DNA of 64,000 bases, from contig JAJEKV010000058.1 of NCBI GenBank assembly GCA_021234155.1, positions 912,943-976,942 of the forward strand. The letters run 5' to 3'. The notes under the pieces are model-generated. The model made no database searches and was not told the origin of the DNA. It saw only the letters and a list, made by a program, of their open reading frames with translations. Positions 10,063 through 20,971 of the stretch are shown piece after piece; positions within the stretch are counted from its first letter, which is position 1; each line of letters opens with the position of its first letter. This DNA is from Isoetes taiwanensis. Lineage: Eukaryota; Streptophyta; Lycopodiopsida; Isoetales; Isoetaceae. The position numbers and the translations under genes are program-made.

Positions 10063-12935
10063 AATGAGTCATTCATCCAAGTGTACTAAAAAATGGTCCA
10101 TAAATTCAGGTATTGTCCATAATTAATGAAATTGTGCTTCAAATGGAAATGCTAAATAGGTATCCACATATAGTGGAGGAAACAATGAGGGCTCTAGAAG
10201 GGAGTACTATGGATTTGAAGGAAGGGAAGCAAATGTAGAACATGATCGGGTGCCTCCGGGATGGTTCAAATTTGGAGGGTGGACAATTTGCAGGAATATG
10301 CAATTAGTGGAAATTATTTGCCTCGAAGTGCTTCAGTTGTTTTATATGTTGAGAAAGTAGACACTTAGCATGAGAATGTCCAAGTGGTGCAGGAATAGGT
10401 TATGATGGACAAAAGGATCATCGACTGAGTATTGGACTTCAACTTCCTTTTCCTATTAAGTAGCATCCTTTCAAATAATAGATCACACACGAATTTGAAG
10501 AGCTAAGATGGTATAAGGTGAATTAAAACCCGAGATCTTGCGTTGTATACTTTCACATTCCATAATGCCTTAGGATTGCTTTAAAAGATTTAGAAGATCG
10601 TTTGAGATTGTCTATCCACAATGCAAAAGCGAGAATATTTCTTGAGGGCACAAACTATATAGAGCGGTTTATATCTCCGTTTTACCTCTTAGATGTCCCA
10701 AATGGATGTAATTAAGATGTGCTTCAATTTCTCATCTATTAAACCTACATTTCACATCGGAGGCCTAAGAACAAACCTAGTTATTAGGGTGAGAGGATAT
10801 TTCATTTAGAGCCAAGGTGCAATAAAACTAATTATAAAAAGGTTTCATCAGTTCCTTATATAGCGTCTAAGGAACTTTTCGGCGTCGTTAATGAGAATCG
10901 TAAGGGAATATTAGGGAATTTACATTAGAGAATTCCGCATCTTCCGGAACATGTCTATTTGGCCGAGAGTCGACGGCGAGAGAAACGCATCGCAAAGGCA
11001 AGCTCCTCGACATGGATTTCCCGGTCCATTGGGTTCATATGAAAAATGTAGGATGTCATTTTTAGTCTTTTACTCATGCGACGACTCTCAGCAAGAGAAG
11101 CTATATGACGACCTTTGATTATCACAAGATATCCATTCTTTGCCTTTTGGTCTCAAAAGCGGTCGTCGTTCTATCACTCTCCTCGAGAGAAAATTTAAGG
11201 AATTTTAAAAAAGCGATGAAGATATCTAGGCCAAATTATTAAAACAAAATAAATTTTGAGAAGAACCATAGTAGAAGAACATTGTCTACGTAAAATGCGT
11301 CAAGAGTATTTCATGTGTTTCTTATGCTTTCTAATAGTGATATATGTTGATTCAATTATGAAACTATCATAATGATGTAGTTAAATAAATTAAATAATGA
11401 CCCATAGGCATATGTGAGCAGGGATATGCCCATAGTAGCAATCTTGCTATCATTTCTTTGTATGCCAATCGAGAATTAGGTAGAAATAGTCAATCATAAA
11501 TTATTGCAACTACGTGGTTCCTTCAGTTCAATCCATAATCTTCCCCACATTTATGGTCATAATCTTTTAGGGTAAGGTTTTCAAGACAAACATGATTACG
11601 TCTCGTTTATGATGATAACCTTCTAAGATAAGGTTTGCAAAACAACAATGCTTAGGTCTATAAAATAACTTCACTATTTAGACATAAGAATTATTATCGT
11701 TCCCCTAGCCATTTCTTTCAATCTTATCTTGCTTTTCCTTCTATGTTTCTTTTCACGATTTAAGGGGCCTAGGTTAGCCCGGACTCAAGGAGCTTAAATT
11801 TGTGGATTTAATCCGTTTACGATATATGAGATAAGAGCTACATAACCTAAGATGTTGTCCCAACTTTTTTGAGGCATCTTTTTGAGACACACCATGATTT
11901 CCCTATCATAGCAAACAAAATGTGAAAAAATGATCTTTGAATTTTATAAATGCTACTTATAGAGCTCTAGCTTTATTTGAACTCAAATATGTTAATGGAA
12001 TAAGGATAAATAACATTACATCCTAGACATTGCATGCTACGTTCGTAAAGGTGCATATAAGTGTCTATTGAGTGCAACCTTGCCCAATTAATCTTACAAT
12101 GACATATGGGAAGATTCTTAAGTAGGATATCCTAGGCGTTACGGGAATGAACTAGAGAACTGATGGCGGGGGCAAAATGGCCCCATAACTACGGAAAGGG
12201 GTTGCTCTCCTATCGTGTATGATGGGAGAGCGGCATCTAGAAAGGGGGGTAGCGGCCATTTATTAAAAACACAAGACTTTCTTTGAGTGAGATGAGCATA
12301 ACAAAATATCATTGATGTTGCACCTTCGCATATAGAGTCCATATGCATGCAACATTAAGCTTCTAATGTCATAACCAATAATGGCAATATTTTGCTTCTT
12401 CAAACACTTTGTTACCATTGACAAATTGAACACCACTAATATTTTGAGACTAATATAAAAACTGAATATGCCTTTAGATCTTTGCGACATATACAATTAA
12501 ATTGAAAATTAAAATTGCACTGCTCAAATTAAAGGGAAGATGGGATACAATTACGATATCCATTACGCTTCAAATCATCGCTTAAATTCATTAAAAGCGA
12601 CTCTTAGCATTTATGATGAGGCGACTTATAAATTTCACGATGCTATAAATACCAATGGGATGCATGATTTCATGCATGCGTCGATCTGTGTTCGACTTCT
12701 TCCTTTCCTCTCTTTGTTCTTGCTCAATTGCTCCAAGGTTATTTGCAAAGAAAATTCTCAAATTAAACAATAGAAAGTGAACTTCGTTTACGGATTAGAG
12801 AATTAGGAAAGATGCACTTTTAACATCACAAGCTAATCCATGCTTTTTGCGGATAACTTTGAATAGTGTCGGATCGAGGGGATGGGCATTCCACTCTTAA
12901 GAGCGATGTAGTGGCGAGATCACCCCAAAGCATTT
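10063..12935. other. AT-rich region without recognisable gene
   Basis: Reading frames are short on both strands. Fragments at 12263-12496 (-) and 12540-12773 (+) are open but resemble nothing recognised. A partial direct repeat around GATAAGGTTTTC/GATAAGGTTTGC lies near 11570-11640. Traces around 10550-11250 were considered for an old retroelement but are too decayed to name. Confidence 0.5.
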
Positions 12936-12939
12936 GGTA

Positions 12940-13200
12940 AAAGCATAAGTCAACAATTTTGACTTATGCTATTCTATACATTATGGTAAGGCATATTGTG
13001 TAAGTCAACAACTTTCAAGTCAAGAAGTGTGAATTACCCCCCAAGCAAAATGTTTGACTTTTATTGACCAACATCTTTGATAAAGCGTAAGCCAACAAGT
13101 GTGAATCACCCCTTTGTTACATGTTTGACTTTCATTGACCAACATGTTTGGTGAAGCGTAAGTCAACAATTTTGAAGTCAACAAGCAATTTACACTAACT
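12940..13200. repeat. Degenerate tandem repeat rich in W-box cores (TTGAC/GTCAA)
   Basis: Units of about 60-70 bp contain GTCAACAA, GTGTGAATYACCCC, TTTGACTTTYATTGACCAACAT and AGCGTAAGYCAACAA, repeated three to four times. At least ten TTGAC or GTCAA cores fall within 260 bp. TTGAC(C/T) is the binding core of WRKY transcription factors, but density in a tandem repeat with no adjacent gene does not show regulatory use. Confidence 0.65.
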
Positions 13201-13640
13201 AATTATAATTACAATTACTAAACAAATTGCCAAACCAACATAACATGATTGGTGTCCAAAAAGAATGGCCATTTAGGGATAGATATTTTTTTTTTTTTTT
13301 TATGTTTTAGAAAATAAAATTATGGTCATTTTCAAATAATTACATTTCACTTAGTATCCTACTAAATCATTACGATTAAGATACTAATGAGTGCGAAAAT
13401 CTAAAATCAAGCCTCTGAAATTAATTTCCGTCAACCTTTATATGGTGCGTGAAGGGAAGCATCGTCCAATTCTCCCCAAGCGAGAATCTTTATCAAGCGG
13501 CTGCCGCTCTGCTGCTTCCCCACCCCTCGCCCTTCCAAACACCGGGAATTAATTTCCCTACCTTTGCGAGCTCTTGGCGAGTTATGGCATAGGTTGTTGG
13601 CTAATTCACGATGCGAGGGCGAAAAAGACCTTCATGAAAA
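13201..13640. other. AT-rich spacer with poly-T tract
   Basis: This spacer contains a T tract of about 18 at 13287-13304 and no protein-like frame. From 13440 the base composition becomes more mixed ahead of the minisatellites. Confidence 0.5.
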
Positions 13641-13689
13641 TTCGAAACCAATTACATTTGAAAGCCAGAGCCTTGATGATTCCGGCGGC

Positions 13690-13775
13690 GGTGATTACTC
13701 GAAGTGGATTCTTGGAAGTGGATTCTTGGCGGTGGATTCTTGAGAAGTGGATTCCTCGGCGTGGATTCTTTTCGA
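13690..13775. repeat. Minisatellite, 14-18 bp unit (GTGGATTCTTGG)
   Basis: Five to six direct copies of AAGTGGATTCTTGG-like units. Read on the minus strand they give a repeating Asn-Pro/Arg-Ile-His pattern inside a short ORF, which is most likely a by-product of the repeat. Confidence 0.8.
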
Positions 13776-14029
13776 CGTACAACGGTATGATTCGAAGATG
13801 AGGTGCGGGGCGAATCTTGAGGGAATCGGCGAAGAAGAAGACTTCGGACCCGAAAGAAGAAGAATTTTTTGAATTTCAAAATTGGTTGGAAAGTAAGTAG
13901 CATGCTTTTCATTTTTTGCTTTCTTTTTCATAGAGCTCTCTAAGTTTAAAATTTTCTTCTGGATGAGGCACGAAGACCACTGCGGCTCATGAAGGCGGGC
14001 TTTTTTTTTTTTCTTTTGATCAAGTTCTT

Positions 14030-14575
14030 GAGGAAATAGGCCTTTTGTGCCTTTGTAATTTTGATCCACCGATGCTATAGGCCTTAGTGCCTTTCTTTGT
14101 AATGGCCTTGTGCGTTTGTAATTTTTGAAAAAGCGGATGCTATAGGCCTTAGTGCCTTCCTTTGTAATGGCTTTGTGCCCATATACGTGAAAGCAGGCCT
14201 TAGTGCCTTTAAAATGTAATGGTCGCGTGCCGACCCTTACATGTAATATAGGCCTTAGTGCCTACTTCAATATATAATGGTCTTGTGCCTTTCACGAAAA
14301 TTTACGGTTTTGTTTTACGTTTTTAATCAATTGGTTTTGTTAGCACTTTTTGTAATACCTTTTTTTATACCTTGTGCCTTGATTTTAATCGGGGCCTTGT
14401 GCCTTTTGTTTTAATCAGGCCTTAGTGCCTTTAATTGTAATAGCCTTGTGCCCTTGTAATCGGGCCTTTGTGCTTTTTTGTAATCCGGGCCTTAGTGCCT
14501 TCTTTAATGTGGATGATGGCCTTGTGCGTTTCTGTAAAATTTGTGGTTTTGTTATACCTTGTGCCTTTTGTAAAT
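14030..14575. repeat. Minisatellite alternating GGCCTTAGTGCCTT and GGCCTTGTGCCTT
   Basis: About 10-12 degenerate units alternate GGCCTTAGTGCCTT...TGTAAT with GGCCTTGTGCC...GTAAT, with spacing of 25-65 bp. Reading frames across it on either strand are repeat-derived. Confidence 0.8.
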
Positions 14576-16598
14576 TTAAGGAAGGATGCCGGCTGAAACA
14601 ACGGTTGTACCATCAACATCAAATTTTGTATCTGCGAAATAATGAATCACGAGGTAGCATTTGCGACCAATGGATCATCTTAAATGATGGTTCTATCAAT
14701 GAAAGCTAAAACTTACTTGTTATGAGACCCGAGGGGAATTCTAAGTATTATTATGATAAGTTATAGTATTTAAAGGGTTATATAGGATCGTCTCTAGCTA
14801 GTTTCTTAGAAACGGACATGTGCTCCTCTTACGTAGGAAGTGTTCATCTTACGTATTTTGAAAAAATATTATAAATAGATTGATCTTTTTTGCGTCAACA
14901 ATGAATGTTTAAGCATAGAAAGAAAGCAGGGACAACCATTTCTTAGCAGCTCACGCAACAATATTATAGGCATCCTTCTTTCCGCGGATGCACTATTCAC
15001 TTGAGTCTCATCAAGAACTATATCTTTGCCATATTCTTACCTTCAACAAAAAGAGTATTCCAAAATTATAGGCTGTACACTTTAACATCTACAACTTTAA
15101 AAGCAAAAATCTGAGGAGGCGGCATGCAAATTATGTCGACAACAACAACCATTGCGGTTGTGGACTACACAAAGGTAGTGAACAATGAATTGTTCCTTAA
15201 CTACTTCATAAAAAAAAGCTGACACCAAAGAAAGTCACATACAATACATATGGCATCACGGAAAATAGATGTCATCCTACCCGATCACATCTTTGCTAAA
15301 AACTAATGTTAAAATCCGGGAACACATCATTCCTAAGAATGAGTCGAGAAGGCAAAGGATGGGGTGATATGATTTCTCACATTGAAACAAAAAAAAGGAT
15401 CTGCGGATGGCAATTCTCATAAGAAAACAAAATAAAAGTGATGGGATAAAAGTGTTTTTTGATAATGATGTAACAAAATAGGAACTCATGATACAAATGA
15501 CCCGAAAACAACTACAATATGCACAGTAGAGTTTGTGTTGCTTTACATCAAATACAATATGGTTGTGAAGATTGTGTTCCTTTCTTCTTCTTCTATATTT
15601 GAATACCTATATAATAAAAAAAGCGCACTTTGGCAAAAACCAAATTGGGAAGGCTGTTTGAAGCACACCATGCAAAGTTCATAGAAGACAAACTCCACAG
15701 AATATTTTTACGTTTCTGCCACTGATAGTAAAATTCGACCTTAGATTGCTTATGCTATTTTATATCTTGTAAAATTTGACCATCGGCCGGTTGAATAGTT
15801 TTATTGATTTTGAAGATAAATTGCATCAAGAATTATCTACGTATACACAAAATTAGACTCTTCTTCAAAAAGATAAGTAGTAAATTGTATTACTTCCTGT
15901 GATTACAAAGCATGAACAGTCAGTATATAGTCATGTTAATAGTTATAAGTGGAAAACTCACAGAGGGGTATATAACTACAGAGTAGTTATATAGTCATAC
16001 ATATAAATCTTCCTGTTTCTTAACTACACCTACTTTTTCTATGTCCCACGCTTGTAGGGGTGACTTTGTGTGCGATTTTTGGAATATTATTTAAGTAGTA
16101 TCACAAACTATTATACAATTTCAAGAATTGTGAAATTACTTCTCGAAGTTCAAGTGTAACATGTGGAAATGAACGTGAGATATCCTCTATTAATGTATTA
16201 AATAACATCTTATGGAAATCTATATGTAATTTGAACGTTTTCACCCTTTTGTATCGAGATAATTATATCAAATTACTCTTCCTTATAAACATCATCTTTA
16301 TATTCATAGCCATCCATTACTATTACATGCAAAGTCAAATATTTTGTCCAAAAATATTTCTATTTAGTAACTTAGTCCATTAAATTTAAACGAGTCAGAA
16401 AAGAGAAATCTTCATGGCAAAATGAGAACATCTCTAAGAGAAATGTTCTTATGGGTGCCCAAGATGGAGCTTTTGCTCCTACATGATGTTAAGGCAATTC
16501 ATATATATTCATTCTAACTAACATAGTAGGATGCGGAACCTTGAACAATCCCACCAAAAATAAGTCTAAGGAAAATTTATTAGATTACAATACACAAT
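14576..16598. other. AT-rich DNA; no recognisable gene
   Basis: A TATA-like ATTATAAATAGATT lies near 14869-14882, preceded by motifs typical of LTR promoters, but no LTR pair could be matched. The ORF at 15277-15489 (-) and others are short and unrecognised. This is the left flank of the gypsy element insertion. Confidence 0.45.
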
Positions 16599-16603
16599 TC
16601 ATT
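16599..16603. repeat. Target site duplication TCATT, left copy
   Basis: TCATT immediately precedes the left LTR (TGTTTGGGG...). The same five bases follow the right LTR at 27561-27565. Confidence 0.8.
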
Positions 16604-17180
16604 TGTTTGGGGTGCGGGTTGGGAACTCACGCAAAGGCGACCCTCTGTGAGGACCCTTGGATCTAGCGGGGAGAATCCGGGGGACTATATCAGCCGGGAT
16701 TTGCAAGAAAAGAACAAGAAGAAAGCAGAACAAGAGAAACGATTGAGAGGAAAATGATAAGCTTCCTTGATATCAATGATGAACATACATGAGCTCTCTT
16801 AATCAAGAAGAAAGGCGAAGAGAGACAAGACTCAAAACTCATCTAAAAAACTCATGTGCTAGCTCTACTCATATATATAGTACAATGGCCTTTGGCCCAA
16901 TATAAACACTCGGTGATCTCGGTCTTGGACTCACGGAAGGAGGCACGATTCTGAGGAATGTTGGCGGTGCCTCTTGAAGTGCCTCGAATCCTTGTTATTG
17001 CCCGGCCGTCCGATGGCGGTGCCGTCCCCTTTTTATGGCGCCTGTTGAGCTTGGCTAGCGTGGTCTGTATGATCTTCTATTTGACTTTTGATGGCTGACG
17101 TGGTATGCATGGATCCTTAAGCTTGACCTGGTCCGTCGGTATGCATGAATAGTCACGAACCCGGAGGCCGCAGGGATGCT
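16604..17180 (-). repeat. 3' LTR of gypsy copy X (left LTR)
   Basis: It matches the right LTR over about 570 bp, through GAGGACCC, ATCAATGATGAACATACATG, TCATATATATAGTACAATGG and ATGCATGAATAGTC. The inner end is corrupted: where the right copy ends GGAGGCACAGGACTAACA, this one reads GGAGGCCGCAGGGATGCTCC. On the minus strand a purine-rich GGTGGGAG lies just inside and could be the polypurine tract. Confidence 0.85.
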
Positions 17181-18734
17181 CCCACCAGCGACACTTCGAG
17201 TGAAGAAAAGGAGAAATTATTAATGCAGTGAGGAAGCCATCGATCTGAAAGTGATCCTCAGAATGAGGGCGGGCACCATTATGAATGCTTGTAATGAGAT
17301 CTGGCGTGTTTGAAGAAGCGGGAGATGTTGAAGGCCAAAGAAGCGGGATGCATCAATGAGAAGCGAGATGTACCATGTCTTCAAAAGAGGCGACTGGCGT
17401 CGGAAGAAACAAGCGGACATTCCATGAGAGCTGAGTCGGAAAATAACTGGCCAGCATTAGTTCTGATAAAAATGGGGCCTTTGCCGATTTAAGAATTTGA
17501 AACAAGATGCATTTAAATGGCACAAAACACAGCGAAGGTGGGCCGAAGGATGCCCGGTGAGGTGGCGGCATCTTTTGCCAAGAAGGTGTCAAGACCATAG
17601 GCGCATCCAGCGAAGCGTTTTATCCACGCTCATTAGCAATATAGATCAATTAAGTGGTGGTGTTATCAAAGGTGGCACCCCTCCTCCCAATGGGGCCCGA
17701 ACAAGCGGGGGGATCCCACGGAGATCCGTCGAGATGCGAGGTGGAGTCCATCCGGCATGGCCATCAGTGACCTTTGTCCAAAGGGGATGAATGAGAAGTG
17801 GGGGACACAGGCGTGGAGGAACACCCGAGGGGAAGCATAGGGAGAGGAACCATGCGGGTGGTGGGTTCTTGAACTGCTCCCGGAATTCACGACAAGGGCA
17901 GGATCAAAGGGCTTTACACCAACGATCCCGAGCAGTGAGTTGAAGTTGGGAGGGCTATCCCGCCTGTAGGGGCTGTCTTGCTATCCTTAATTGATTTGCT
18001 TAGGCGAGGTGTTGCATATAAATTTGTGCATAGGGAAGATCCTCGGGATGTCCCGAATGCTTCCTTATTAAGTTCTTGCACTTCGCTTGCGAGAGAGGTA
18101 AATGATGTACAAGCTTCGGGCATGTACTCTTGATGAAGCGTGTAATGCGAGCATGATCAACCAGTAGGGGTTGTTATCCCAAGCAACCATTGAAGGTAGG
18201 GGTCACCACGATAGTTACGTGGTGGCCCATCCATAATCTCTCTGTGTATCACCCGGATAGAAATCATGAAAAATGTAAGCCATGGGGTGAACAACTCGAA
18301 GGTGATGAATTCCGGGATCTTCGCGGTGAATGAGATCAAAGACTAAAAGGACACAGCAATGACACCTTTGTCTTCAATAGAGAGTTACGCCATCAGAAAG
18401 AAAATCTGCGGTCTTGTGATGGAACATCACGGGACCATCAGCCCCATGCCACTTCAGAAAAGAAAGGGTGGCGGCGAACCACATAATCGGATAGCTTGAA
18501 AGGCTGGGAAATCAGCAGGCGGGTTGCTAACGATGGTGATATGGCCAGTCCGGTTTAGTGCGAGCCTCATCGTGGTGAATAACTTCTTTGTTTGTTGAGT
18601 CCACCGGATCACGTGGTCCTTTTCTAACGAGAAGCGTGGCCCAGTCCGCAGGACCCGTTCGAAAGGTTGAACTGTGAGGAGGATTGCCAGGAGCATTGAG
18701 TCCGAAGCATGGCAATCTCCAGCGTCATCAAAGT
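17181..18734 (-). other. Internal 3' region of gypsy copy X, no clear gene
   Basis: This lies between the extra ORF and the 3' LTR. Minus-strand open stretches (17353-17598, 18157-18339, 18454-18715) are short and unrecognised and may be frameshifted remains of the extra ORF's C-terminal part. Confidence 0.45.
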
Positions 18735-20062
18735 TTACGTTTTACGAACCTCAAGTAAAAGGCGATCTTGGAGGGATGTGGTGAGAGAATCTGCGTGGAG
18801 AGCTGGCCCGTTAAAGAGGCAATTTGGCGTCCGCTCTACGTAAGGTGTTGAACTTAGTCTGTAATTGTCCTGGCTTCGGAGTACAAAGGCGTCGAGCTTA
18901 GCAATATCTTTCTCTTTGTCACTAAGGAGGGTGGCTTTGGACTTGTTTTGCTTCAATAAGTCACGAATTTGGATTAAGTGAGCTGTTGATTTGCAAGTAG
19001 GCTGATGCGATCCACATTTTGAGGCACGTAAGAGAGCCTGTGCTTTTCTTGAAGTTGGGCTTCAAAGTTTGAACATGTGGGATTTGCGACTTGAAGGTCA
19101 CGGTGAACCGCATCAAGGGCCGTCGAGGGCCGTGTGAACCCCCATCATAGAGCTTCTTGGGATTCTTGGCAACTTTAGAACACGGCTTGAGCATCCCTGG
19201 CCCATACAACAGCTGGCGAGGTCTGGGCAGGAGGGGCACTGTTGCCGTGTTTGAGACGTTTGTGAGACATGATGAAAGTGGAGGGCCTCGTATACGTAAG
19301 GAGGAGAGCCCGGTGATGACATCACGTGGTGTTATCTTGGACATGACCCGGAAGAAGAAGGGCGTGAAGTGCCAACTTGTGGTTTGAGGGAAGTGAATGA
19401 AGAGGCGGTGAGGTGGAAACATGAGAATGAGGAGGTGAGGGAGAAAATGACGGATGAGGGCTTGAAGATGGCCTCCCCACGAGTTCGGTAGAAGTGGCGG
19501 CCCGAAGGCGGTCAACTTCTTGGAAGAGCCGGTAAAAAACAATTGGGGCCAATCAATGTGGTGGTTGGAGGCGAGTAGCGATCACCATATTATAGAAAGG
19601 CTTATTGATATGGGTGTTCTTGATAGAATACCCAAGGTACCCACGAAAACTTAACAAAAGTTTCATGGGGCTTGTCAATATTTGTGAGGATGCGTTTTGT
19701 GATAAGCGGAGCACCAAACTCGTGACATCAAGATCACGTATGGCGGACAAGATAAACAAAGGGGTTGCAAAGGGATATGGAATACCTCGAAATTAGGTCT
19801 TTGGTCGATGAAATGGTGGTGCCATCGACCAGCATAGTGTAGCCATTCGGGCTGTTGGCGATGTGAGCGATGAACTTCTTCAACCGTCTGGATTTGGAGC
19901 GGAAGTTCCATTTGTGAAAATTACATTAAAACTTACGGCGTTTCTGGACTTCGATTCAGCCAACAAGGGCTACGGAAAAGTCAAGAAAGATCTGACTTCG
20001 AAAAGAGCCGGCGGTTCCACAGGAAGCGAAAGCTTGAGCGTAGGAAATTTTGGGGCCGCCAT
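18735..20062 (-). pseudogene. Extra ORF downstream of pol, plant transposon-protein-like (copy X)
   Basis: It starts at ATG 20062 (MAAPKFPTL...) in the same sense as pol. It continues through frameshifts with an N-terminal domain (LTPTF.EALVGQNHYEVMRW, HKWNLGSQIRNRLKKFIAHI, TTISLTQHLISEVFHIPLQ; clearer in the second copy). A Pro/Ser/His-rich linker (about 19320-19440) and a Lys/Asp/Leu-rich, probably coiled-coil segment (about 18850-18956) follow. The 'VDGTTISLTQHLISEVFHIPL' region resembles the 'putative plant transposon protein' (Transposase_32-like) pattern found in some Athila/Tat-type gypsy elements. That match is from memory and is moderate. Function unknown. A length near 440 aa is inferred from span. 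Confidence 0.55.
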
Positions 20063-20971
20063 GGCAAGCCATAACCAGATCTGAAAACGGTGTCTAAAAA
20101 GCGGAAGCGAAGGCGCGGAAGACGAAAAGCTTTAGAAACAGCGCAAATGGAAGTGAAGAAGAGGCATGATAAGAAATGGCTACAACGTTGATAGTGCAGG
20201 AGTCAGAAAAGATGCCAAGGAGGCGATTGAGGCAAAAAATTTAGCTAAGTCCCCAAACAACAAAGGAGAATGAGCGGTGGAGATGGTGAAGAATGATGGG
20301 ATGTGACAGTGGCAAAAGGACACATTAATGTTCATATTGGCGTGAAAGGAAAGAATGGCATTTAATCTTTGGCAACTTCGAAGTGGGATATCATTAAAAG
20401 GAATGTCGGAAAATTACCATGGCGAGATATGCGGCGGGAGGAAAGATTCTCATTTTAAAACAGCCTTGCATTGCAAACACATTAGCGATTGTTGTGATTG
20501 GTCCACGTCAACAAGGAGTTCCTCGGTTGGCTATATAAAGACAAACCGGGATTGAAGCGAAGGCATCCGATGGCGCTTCGGCATGGTAGCTTCTTTGGTT
20601 TTGAGCGAAGCGCACTATGCCCACTAAGTCGAAGTGGATTACCCAAAGATGGATTATGCGGACCTCTGGCGCTGCCACAAAAGTGGCTTCGAGAATGGAT
20701 GGCTGGTGTCTTGGGATGGCCCGGAACATCCCCATCCGAGACCAGCGATGGAGGTGGTTCTGCACCTTCGCCGGGACCACAAGCGAACCTCTACCACATC
20801 CTGCGCATCACCACCTGCTCCGAACCGGAGTAGAGGGTTTTCTTCTTAGGACTTAGTAGATAGGGCTCGAGCCCGTTTTGTATATAGAGGCGGTGCCGAT
20901 ATAGCGGAAATAGCTGGGCTGTGCCCACATTTTGTAAAAAAATTCCACCTATAATAGAATATGCCCTTGTT
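20063..20971. other. Non-coding interval between pol and the extra ORF (copy X)
   Basis: No convincing frame. It parallels 30860-31805 in copy Y, including the shared phrase ATAATAGAATATGCC just past the pol stop. Such intervals in gypsy elements with extra ORFs can hold a promoter or splice sites, but none is demonstrable here. Confidence 0.5.

Noticed and set aside
10550-11250. Remnant of an endogenous pararetrovirus or gypsy RT (a PFGL-like phrase near 11145)
   Set aside because: No second RT motif, no consistent frame and no spacing support; too weak to name.
14425-14709. 94-codon plus-strand ORF across the minisatellite
   Set aside because: Its sequence follows the repeat unit, with no independent protein character.
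17497-17790. Plus-strand ORF of 97 codons inside the gypsy element
   Set aside because: Antisense to the element, unrecognised and Arg/Gly-rich, as expected for the complement of the 3' region.
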